Shown here piece by piece: positions 57,761-64,000 of a DNA stretch of 64,000 bases. Position numbers and translations under genes: made by a program. Below the pieces are notes generated by a model that was not told where the DNA came from, did not search any database, and was given only the letters and a program-made list of their open reading frames with translations. Origin of the DNA: Haliotis asinina (Eukaryota; Mollusca; Gastropoda; Lepetellida; Haliotidae). Positions within the stretch are counted from its first letter, which is position 1. The number at the start of each line of letters is the position of its first letter. Where the stretch lies: contig NC_090283.1 in assembly GCF_037392515.1 (NCBI RefSeq), forward strand, positions 25,808,249-25,872,248. Reading direction: 5' to 3'.

Positions 57761-57958
57761 ATGTCTGAGGGGAAAACGTTCGTCAACGACGCATACCACG
57801 CCACAGTGGTCGCTAGTCTAGCCGTAGGGTACGCTCGGTTGACTAAAATGGTGCTTAAACAACCAACTATCAAGCTAGATTTCAACCTGCAGGATATGGG
57901 TATGCTCATAATGAACCTTGGTATGGCGATGGCCACAAAAGACATCCTAGTAAAATAA
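57761..57958 (+). CDS. Polinton small conserved protein, 65 aa
   Basis: Compact protein with two hydrophobic helices (about 11-30 and 44-58), ending 'TKDILVK'. The start follows 'TTATATCATATACATA', the kind of AT-rich leader seen before other structural genes of this element. Function unknown; size and hydrophobicity suggest a membrane protein. Confidence 0.7.
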   Translation: MSEGKTFVNDAYHATVVASLAVGYARLTKMVLKQPTIKLDFNLQDMGMLIMNLGMAMATKDILVK

Positions 57959-57996
57959 GGGATCATACCTGATAATATAATGAAATAAATATAGGG

Positions 57997-58422
57997 ATGG
58001 CCACGATAGCTATGATGGTCGGTGGGGCGTTAGTGAATGCCCTGGCATTTTCCGGGAGTAATTACCTCTTCTCGAAACTACGAGATGATCACGCGGCTGA
58101 AATACAGGAAGAAAGGAAGCGACACGATCTCGCTACTGAGAAATTACAAAGAGCACAGGCCGAGTACGCTAAAAAACGCCTCCAGAGGATCGATTTTATT
58201 AACGAACAACTCACGCGTGAAAACCATGCCGTTCAAACATTCAACGATGTTGATGAAGCAATGAAAGAATACTATCTACTAACTGGTAAACAATTGGAAC
58301 CGCTCAATAAACCCACACTCGCTCAGTACTACACACCATCCAAGGGGCAAATGAATCGTGAACTGGGCTTCATAGTGTTGGGTATAGCAGCTACTGCGTT
58401 GGTTGCTAAGCAATTAAACTAA
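57997..58422 (+). CDS. Polinton TM / coiled-coil / TM protein, 141 aa
   Basis: Hydrophobic N-terminus (1-25), a strongly charged coiled coil (about 28-78, Glu/Lys/Arg/Gln), a linker, and a hydrophobic C-terminal helix (about 121-139). The symmetrical layout resembles membrane-spanning rods. 38 bases separate it from the previous gene. Function unknown. Confidence 0.75.
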   Translation: MATIAMMVGGALVNALAFSGSNYLFSKLRDDHAAEIQEERKRHDLATEKLQRAQAEYAKKRLQRIDFINEQLTRENHAVQTFNDVDEAMKEYYLLTGKQLEPLNKPTLAQYYTPSKGQMNRELGFIVLGIAATALVAKQLN

Positions 58423-58441
58423 AATACCTATATAAGTAAAC

Positions 58442-58702
58442 ATGAGACCCGCTCCATACCGATGCGAATACATACTTATGGGGAAGACCGAGGCCTGTGG
58501 TAGGAAATGCAGGAATCAGGGGTTCTGTTGTTTCCATATGGGAAGTCCTAACTACACGTGTTCTGTGTGTGGTATCGGGGTTAAAGGACACTACTGTCTA
58601 TGTAAAGCTCACGGAGCGAACGTAGTCAGACATCAACTCATCTACGAGAATAAAAAAGGCTACATAAAAGAACGTAGGCGACTGCTCAAGATAGCCGCTT
58701 AA
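58442..58702 (+). CDS. Polinton cysteine-rich zinc-binding protein, 86 aa
   Basis: Ten cysteines and three useful histidines: C8, C19, C23, C29, C30, H32, C40, C43, H50, C52, C54, H57. The arrangement suggests two small zinc sites, one CxxxC...CCxH and one CxxC...CxCxxH. The C-terminal 25 residues are basic. Preceded by 'ctatataag'. Probably a nucleic-acid-binding or regulatory protein; inference only. Confidence 0.72.
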   Translation: MRPAPYRCEYILMGKTEACGRKCRNQGFCCFHMGSPNYTCSVCGIGVKGHYCLCKAHGANVVRHQLIYENKKGYIKERRRLLKIAA

Positions 58703-58760
58703 GAGTTACCTCCCCTTACTGTGAACCAATTAGACATTAGTTCTCTTAGGTGTAAACACG

Positions 58761-61700
58761 ATGTCTACTGTAAGCGAGCTCAAGCGGGTCGCAAAACAGA
58801 GAGGTGTTATCGGGTATTCTAGAATGCGGAAGTCAGCATTGTTGAGATTACTAGGTTTAGAAGCCCCTCCTACGGTAAAACAATTAAAAGCTCAAGCAAA
58901 ACAGCTTGGACACACGGGTTATTCAAACCTGGGGAGAGCCGGGTTAACCGCATTGTTATCACATGCCCCCGTAGCACGCCCCACTGTAAAACAACTGAAA
59001 GCCGAGGCACACGATTTGGGTTTAGGCGGGTATTCCCGTATGAGAAAACCACAGCTTTTAGAATTATTACGGCAGAATAGAGCTATTGACCTACAGTTCG
59101 TGAGCACTGAGCGCGCTGTAGGTAACTATTTGAGAGGTTGGCGCATGCACGTTGATAGAAACATAGACATTACAGATATCAAGCCTCTGATAGCTGATAA
59201 GGTCAACCAGGAACTAAATAACCTAGGAAGTATCAAGTTTCAGATCACGGTGAAAATGTCGCTCGATAAGGAGGGCACCACAGGGGTCACTGAGTATGTT
59301 CAACCTTACTTCCGAGGCAAACAAGAGGTCGCCACACATACAGAGACCATTGACGCATCAATCGATACCAGTTTTCAGCAGATACGAGAATACCTAGAAC
59401 GCTACACGCACATGGGGTCCGGGTGGGCTGTGGATAAAATCGATAACGTCTATCTAGACATAGCTAACTACGTGCCGTTCAGAGGCGGGTCATACCTAGC
59501 CTTGCCTCCCTACTATAAGAACAAAAAAGCCATAGTAAACGTTAAGAATACAGGAAACGATTGCCTGAGGTTAGCTATCAGGTCAGCCTTATTTCCAGCT
59601 GGCAAGAATTCAGATAGGCTTTCTAGCTATCCCCAAGATGATGGGCTTAATTGGGATGGTATAGATGAACCAACCCCAATATCCCAGATCACTAAAGTAG
59701 AAAAACAGAATAATCTGGCTATAAATGTCTTTGGGCACGAAGGTAACACAACAATAGTACACAGGGTCAGCCCGGTGAAGGATCGCCAAGTTATCAATAT
59801 ATTCATGATCCAGCGAGGTGAAAAGTATCACTACACATGGATAAAACACTTTAGCAGGCTGTTGTGTGACCAATCGGCATACAGAGGGAAAAAACACTTC
59901 TGTGAGCGATGCCTACACGGCTTCACACGAGCTGATTTATTAGAATCCCACCGGGAGGATTGCCAAGGTGTTGGGCAGACGGCCATACGAGTCGACATGC
60001 CTAAGGAAGGTGAAAATATCCTAAAATTCGACAACCACAAGAACCAAATGTCTGTGCCTTATATCATATACGCCGACTTCGAAGCCTTGGTTGTGGGTGG
60101 GGATTCCCCCAGTGGTGCCTTCACCCACAAAACCCAGGAACATAAGGCCTGCGGTTTTGGGTACATTGTCGTCCGTTGTGACGGGGAAACGAAAGCTCCG
60201 GTAGTGTATAGGGGTCCTGACGCGGCTGAAAGGTTTCTAAAGTGCTTGCAGGAGGAAGAAAAAATTATTAGGAATACATTGTATAGAATCGCTCCCATGC
60301 GTATGACCCGAGCCGACAGGCTAGCTCACGCTAGTAGCACTAAGTGTCACGTGTGTGACTCACCGCTTAACGGTGATTCGGTGAGAGATCACTGTCACAT
60401 AACTGGTAAGTATAGAGGCGCCGCTCACAACGCGTGCAACCTCAAGCTTAAAATCAATCCTAAGACAATAAACATCCCCGTTGTCTTTCACAACTTGAGA
60501 GGGTACGACTCACACTTGATCATGCAGGCCATCGCGAAAATCGATGGTAATATAACGTGCATCCCCAACAACATGGAGAGATACATCTCCTTCAGCTTAA
60601 ACGGACTTAGGTTCATTGACTCGTTTCAATTCCTCCTGTCGTCACTCGACAGTCTGGTCAAGGCTAACAATATCTTCCCTATCACCGATCGATACACAGA
60701 CGCCGAGACTAGACACCTCCTTATGAGGAAGGGTGTGTACCCATATGAGTACATGGATAGTTGGGTCAAGTTCACCGAGACCAGACTACCTCCTATCGAC
60801 TGCTTTTATAGCAAGCTGAATGAGGCGTCCGTCTCACGAGACGATTACTCGCACGCGATTAACGTATGGAATAAACTGGGTTGTAAGAACCTGGGCGATT
60901 ATCACGACCTGTACTTGAGGACAGATGTACTGCTGTTAGCCGACGTGTTCGAGACGTTTCGGCGGACATGTTTCAAGCAGTATAAACTCGACCCCGCATG
61001 GTATTACACCAGCCCAGGTCTGTCGTGGGACGCCTTGCTTAAAAAGACCGGAGTTAATTTAGAATTGCTCACAGATTACGACATGCACCTATTCATTGAG
61101 AAAGGCTTGCGAGGTGGGATTTCCATGGCATCCAAACGATACGCTAAAGCAAATAATCAATACGTGAAAGGTTACGATCCTAACAAACCAACCAATCACA
61201 TTCTCTACCTCGACGCAAATAACCTGTACGGCTGGGCCATGAGCCAGTATCTACCTACAGGGGGATTCGAATGGGTACCCCACGTTGATGTTATGAGCAT
61301 TGCACCAGATTCGAACAAAGGTTATATCCTCGAGGTTGACTTAGAGTATCCCAAGGCATTACACGCATCGCACAACAGCTATCCCCTTGCACCCGAACGT
61401 ATGAGGGTTAACCCAGACTGGATGTCTGAGTACCAACATAACTTGTCAGGTGGTCGTGTGACAGACGTTGAAAAACTCGTGCCTAACTTAATGAATAAGA
61501 CCAAGTACATCGTTCACTATCGCAACCTACAGCTGTACCTGTCGTTGGGTATGAGGCTGGCCAAAATACACAGGGTGCTCATGTTTGACCAGAGCCCATG
61601 GATGGAGCCCTACATCAGAATGAACACAGACCTACGAAAAAAAGCCACCAGTGATTTCGAGAAAAATCTCTACAAGCTCATGAACAACTCGGTGTTTGGT

Positions 61701-62450
61701 AAGACTATGGAGAACCTGAGGAAACGCGTGACCGTGAAGCTGGTTAGATCTAGTGAGGAAGACAAGCTCAGGAAATTGATAGCCAGTCCGGCATTCAACC
61801 GTAGCAAGATATTCACAGACGACCTGGCTGCCCTACACATGAAGAAAAGCCACATAAAATTCAACCGACCTGTTTACGTGGGGATGAGCATCCTCGATTT
61901 ATCCAAACACCTGATGTACGACTTTTACTACAACGAGCTCAAGAAACAGTACGGCGACAGGTGCGAAGTGCTGTACACTGACACGGATTCCCTGCTGATG
62001 GAGATTCGAACCGAGGACGTGTACGAGGACATGAAAAAACACATCGATTTATACGACACCAGCGACTACCCTAAGACCCATGCCATGCACAGTACGGTAA
62101 ATAAAAAGGTCCTAGGTAAGATGAAGGACGAGTGTGCTGGCACGCCCATAGCCGAGTACATAGGTTTGAGGCCTAAGATGTACTCCATACTGAAAGCCGA
62201 CAATAGCGAGATCCGGAAGGCTAAGGGGGTTAAGAAGTATGTGGTGAAACAACACATCAAACACGCCAGATTCAAGGAAGCCCTGTTCAAGACCCGTACC
62301 TTTAGGCATAAAATGAACACACTTAGAAGTGATGGGCATAAGATATACGGACTGACTATAAACAAGACGTCCCTATCGCCTATGGACACGAAACGTTGGA
62401 TAGCTATTGATGGGATAAACACATACGCGTATGGACATGAAAAAATTTGA
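58761..62450 (+). CDS. polB: Protein-primed family-B DNA polymerase, 1229 aa
   Basis: Replicates the linear element DNA using a protein primer. Domains in order: three SAP-like helix-extension-helix repeats (1-32, 38-67, 75-104), a linker region, a CxxC...H...C zinc finger (about 381-402), and the exonuclease with ExoI ADFEA (Asp439, Glu441). Inserted in the exonuclease region is a CxxC...DHCHITGKYRG...C module (529-560) like endonuclease VII/HNH zinc loops. ExoII is 'FHNLRGYDSHLI' (about 577-588) and ExoIII 'YHDLYLRTDVLLLAD' (about 714-728). Polymerase motif A is 'YLDANNLYGWA' (Asp818), motif B 'KLMNNSVFGKT' (about 972) and motif C 'LYTDTDSLL' (Asp1074, Asp1076). All catalytic residues are present. 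The integrase start overlaps its last 20 bases. Upstream it lacks the AT-rich leader of the structural genes. Confidence 0.95.
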   Translation: MSTVSELKRVAKQRGVIGYSRMRKSALLRLLGLEAPPTVKQLKAQAKQLGHTGYSNLGRAGLTALLSHAPVARPTVKQLKAEAHDLGLGGYSRMRKPQLLELLRQNRAIDLQFVSTERAVGNYLRGWRMHVDRNIDITDIKPLIADKVNQELNNLGSIKFQITVKMSLDKEGTTGVTEYVQPYFRGKQEVATHTETIDASIDTSFQQIREYLERYTHMGSGWAVDKIDNVYLDIANYVPFRGGSYLALPPYYKNKKAIVNVKNTGNDCLRLAIRSALFPAGKNSDRLSSYPQDDGLNWDGIDEPTPISQITKVEKQNNLAINVFGHEGNTTIVHRVSPVKDRQVINIFMIQRGEKYHYTWIKHFSRLLCDQSAYRGKKHFCERCLHGFTRADLLESHREDCQGVGQTAIRVDMPKEGENILKFDNHKNQMSVPYIIYADFEALVVGGDSPSGAFTHKTQEHKACGFGYIVVRCDGETKAPVVYRGPDAAERFLKCLQEEEKIIRNTLYRIAPMRMTRADRLAHASSTKCHVCDSPLNGDSVRDHCHITGKYRGAAHNACNLKLKINPKTINIPVVFHNLRGYDSHLIMQAIAKIDGNITCIPNNMERYISFSLNGLRFIDSFQFLLSSLDSLVKANNIFPITDRYTDAETRHLLMRKGVYPYEYMDSWVKFTETRLPPIDCFYSKLNEASVSRDDYSHAINVWNKLGCKNLGDYHDLYLRTDVLLLADVFETFRRTCFKQYKLDPAWYYTSPGLSWDALLKKTGVNLELLTDYDMHLFIEKGLRGGISMASKRYAKANNQYVKGYDPNKPTNHILYLDANNLYGWAMSQYLPTGGFEWVPHVDVMSIAPDSNKGYILEVDLEYPKALHASHNSYPLAPERMRVNPDWMSEYQHNLSGGRVTDVEKLVPNLMNKTKYIVHYRNLQLYLSLGMRLAKIHRVLMFDQSPWMEPYIRMNTDLRKKATSDFEKNLYKLMNNSVFGKTMENLRKRVTVKLVRSSEEDKLRKLIASPAFNRSKIFTDDLAALHMKKSHIKFNRPVYVGMSILDLSKHLMYDFYYNELKKQYGDRCEVLYTDTDSLLMEIRTEDVYEDMKKHIDLYDTSDYPKTHAMHSTVNKKVLGKMKDECAGTPIAEYIGLRPKMYSILKADNSEIRKAKGVKKYVVKQHIKHARFKEALFKTRTFRHKMNTLRSDGHKIYGLTINKTSLSPMDTKRWIAIDGINTYAYGHEKI

Positions 62451-63399
62451 GTCTATTTACTACAGCCCGCGTGGGTACTGGAAAGGAGCTAGCGCAGTAG
62501 ATAAGCTAGCTAAACTAGCGCGAGTACCCCCGGAGGAAGCCAAAGCGTGGCTTGAAAAACAAGCCCTGTGGCAGATCTATTTGCCTGCACCACGCTACGT
62601 ACCTAGAAGGAGGTTCGGTATTAACATACCTAATAGCATTCACCAGGCAGACCTACTGTTCCTACCCCACGATAAGAGGTACAAGTATGCCTTAACCGTA
62701 GTGGACGTAGCCAGTCGTTACAAGGAAGCCGAACCCTTGACCACGAAAGATTCGGCCCAGGTAGCCAGAGGATTTGAACGTATATACAAACGCAGCCCGC
62801 TGACGTGGCCAACAGAGCTGCAAGTTGACCCCGGACGGGAGTTCATGGGTGCCGTGTCACAACTGCTAGCCAAACACGATACAAAGGTCAGGCGTGGCAC
62901 GGCCGGAGCCCATCGCAGCCAAGCCATAGTTGAGAGATTTAATAGGACTTTGGCTGAGCGCTTGTTCGGCTATCAGTATGCTAGGGAGATGACCACCCCT
63001 GGAAAACGATCGACCGAATGGGTCACGAGGTTACCCGAGGTGGTGTCGGCAATCAACCATGAAGTCACCCGTCTCACCGGTAAGAAACCGGCAGACGCTA
63101 TCAAACTAAAATCAATAGTTGCAGAGTCGGCCGCTCCATTGCGTGGGAAGGAGAAACAGATACCGGATAGGGCCCTAGTGAGGTATCTATACCAGCCGGG
63201 GGAACACGAGGGCGATAGCCGTAAGCGAGCCACCGATCCTATATGGTCAGTCAAAACTTACAACATAGATAAAGTGGATATGAAAGCCGACGAACCTAAC
63301 TTGTACTACTTGAGGGGTGGGCCGGGTAGGGGTTTTGTAAGAGAAGAATTATTGATCGTGCCGTACGGCACAGTGTTACCGCCTGCCAAGTCACGGTAA
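62431..63399 (+). CDS. int: Retroviral-type (DDE) integrase, 322 aa
   Basis: Catalyses insertion of the element and is a defining Polinton gene. Catalytic triad: Asp74 (HQADLLF), Asp133 (LQVDPGREF), Glu168 (AIVERFNRTL). There are 34 residues between the second Asp and Glu, one fewer than the retroviral 35. The N-terminus has a 'ALWQIYLPAP' segment but no obvious HHCC zinc finger. The C-terminal ~60 residues ('DPIWSVKTYNIDKV...GFVREELLIV') form an SH3/chromo-like strand region. The last 16 codons and the stop lie inside the right terminal inverted repeat. It overlaps the polymerase by 20 bases in another frame. Confidence 0.93.
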   Translation: MDMKKFESIYYSPRGYWKGASAVDKLAKLARVPPEEAKAWLEKQALWQIYLPAPRYVPRRRFGINIPNSIHQADLLFLPHDKRYKYALTVVDVASRYKEAEPLTTKDSAQVARGFERIYKRSPLTWPTELQVDPGREFMGAVSQLLAKHDTKVRRGTAGAHRSQAIVERFNRTLAERLFGYQYAREMTTPGKRSTEWVTRLPEVVSAINHEVTRLTGKKPADAIKLKSIVAESAAPLRGKEKQIPDRALVRYLYQPGEHEGDSRKRATDPIWSVKTYNIDKVDMKADEPNLYYLRGGPGRGFVREELLIVPYGTVLPPAKSR

Positions 63400-63533
63400 A
63401 CGTGATGGCGTGGCTTTGTAGTAGGGGCAATAGTATCAAGAGCTAAGGGTCCCACCAAAGCCTCATTTACTAAATGAGGCTTTTTAGAGGGGTTTTTTGA
63501 AAGTGAGCCAGAATCACTATTCCCTATACTACT
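63347..63533 (-). repeat. Polinton terminal inverted repeat, right
   Basis: 187 bases, inverse of 49466-49651, ending CCCTATACTACT. Carries the 27-base palindrome at 63457-63483. Bases 63347-63399 also encode the integrase C-terminus. Confidence 0.92.
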
Positions 63534-63539
63534 ACTGCA
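63534..63539 (+). repeat. Polinton target-site duplication, right
   Basis: ACTGCA, matching 49460-49465. Removing the element and one copy restores the LINE sequence at this site. Confidence 0.8.
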
Positions 63540-63685
63540 CAATGTTTTTGGAATAAACTGTTTTTTTGTTGGGTTAATAACGGACCTACCCCTCACCTTT
63601 TTCGAGGGCAGCAAGCTATGTGCCCTGGGATGGAATTTTTCTGACACTTCCATGGCCTCAAGAGATCCGTATTTATTTAATAGTT

Positions 63686-63931
63686 TTACAGGATTTTCTG
63701 AACCCTCTGGGGTCTGCCACTCTTTTTGGAAGATTCTGTTCTTGACTCAGTTTTACTTTGAACAATATTCTTCGAGTTTGTTTTTGATCGTGATTTATGA
63801 GTTGATTGAGACAAAGATTGTTCTCCAGATACAGATGAAGTCTGACTACAAGGCTGTGACGGGACTTTAGATACCAACTGAGTGGTAACAGAAGGTTTGA
63901 GAAGACTGTTCGGGTGCAACAACCTGAGCAT
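63686..63931 (-). CDS. LINE ORF1 C-terminal part, Ser-rich (partial)
   Basis: An open frame of 81 codons, rich in Ser, Gln, Lys and Thr, ends 'SGRPQRVQKIL'. Position just upstream of the endonuclease ORF suits the tail of ORF1 (gag-like). No zinc knuckle is visible within the window; the N-terminal part would lie beyond 64000. The assignment is by position. Confidence 0.4.
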   Translation of the reverse strand: MLRLLHPNSLLKPSVTTQLVSKVPSQPCSQTSSVSGEQSLSQSTHKSRSKTNSKNIVQSKTESRTESSKKSGRPQRVQKIL

Positions 63932-64000
63932 AATTTGTTTTAACCTACGTCAAATCGGTCTGAAAATGTATCGAAGAGGTAGTTACTTCTGAGATATATT

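Larger units (their letters stand above)
49466..63533. mobile_element. Maverick/Polinton element, complete
   Basis: 14.07-kb virus-like DNA transposon with near-perfect terminal inverted repeats, a 6-bp target duplication and fifteen uninterrupted genes. Signature genes are protein-primed DNA polymerase B, retroviral-type integrase, packaging ATPase and double jelly-roll major capsid protein. Polintons replicate as linear DNA primed by a terminal protein and insert through the integrase; the capsid genes imply a virion stage, which is inferred for the group. All genes are open and the terminal repeats differ at about five positions, so the insertion is young. No adenain-like protease gene was found. 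Base composition is less AT-rich than the flanks, as expected for dense coding. Confidence 0.95.
63534..64000 (-). mobile_element. LINE 5' portion, displaced by the Polinton
   Basis: Minus-strand continuation of the LINE at 45857-49465. The bases next to the junction read, in the LINE strand, directly into the first codons of its endonuclease domain when the Polinton is ignored. The sequence runs off the window edge. Confidence 0.7.

Noticed and set aside
63306-63653. 115-codon minus-strand open frame across the right Polinton end
   Set aside because: Fuses LINE sequence, the inverted repeat and antisense integrase by chance; no single origin.

Overview
The window looks like nuclear DNA of a marine mollusc. 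Evidence: spliced genes with GT-AG introns, many interspersed repeats with (TCAC)n tails, and long stretches of non-coding DNA. An abalone-like (Haliotis) or related gastropod is my best guess. It rests on remembered similarity of the common SINE and is an inference, not a search result.

The most striking object is a complete Maverick/Polinton, a virus-like DNA transposon, at about 49466-63533 (14.07 kb). It has ~187-bp terminal inverted repeats about 97% identical, a 6-bp target duplication (ACTGCA), and fifteen uninterrupted genes. These include protein-primed family-B DNA polymerase, DDE integrase, FtsK/A32-type packaging ATPase, a major capsid protein, a probable penton, two tandem fibre-like paralogues and several small membrane proteins. 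I find no adenovirus-type maturation protease. The element sits inside an older, broken I-superfamily-like LINE on the minus strand. The endonuclease ORF of that LINE is interrupted at 49460/63539, and its upstream part lies right of the Polinton.

Left to right: 1-4035 holds four LINE 3' tails of the same family. 3105-17901 (minus) is an intact nine-exon short-chain dehydrogenase/reductase (SDR) gene, copy A; its introns contain a ~150-185-bp satellite and other repeats. 18902-19646 is a broken copy of SDR exons 1-2 (copy C). 20.6-21.2 kb holds tRNA-derived SINEs. 22.4-23.0 kb is a LINE endonuclease relic. About 23.9-30.83 kb is a second degenerate LINE (plus strand) with a strong A/C skew. 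31.5-35.45 kb is a segment bounded by clusters of GGAAAC/GTTTCC motifs, with a candidate four-exon gene of unknown function inside. 37478-43260 (minus) is the second intact nine-exon SDR gene, copy B, followed by a candidate solo LTR and another LINE endonuclease relic. 45.86-49.46 kb is the LINE body, 49.47-63.53 kb the Polinton, and 63.54-64.0 kb the displaced 5' part of that LINE.

The two SDR genes have identical exon lengths (774 coding bases, 257 residues each) and alignable introns, so they are tandem duplicates. The Polinton genes form a replication/integration block at the right end (polymerase and integrase, overlapping) and a morphogenesis block to the left. Structural genes lie on both strands around short AT-rich bidirectional intergenic spacers.
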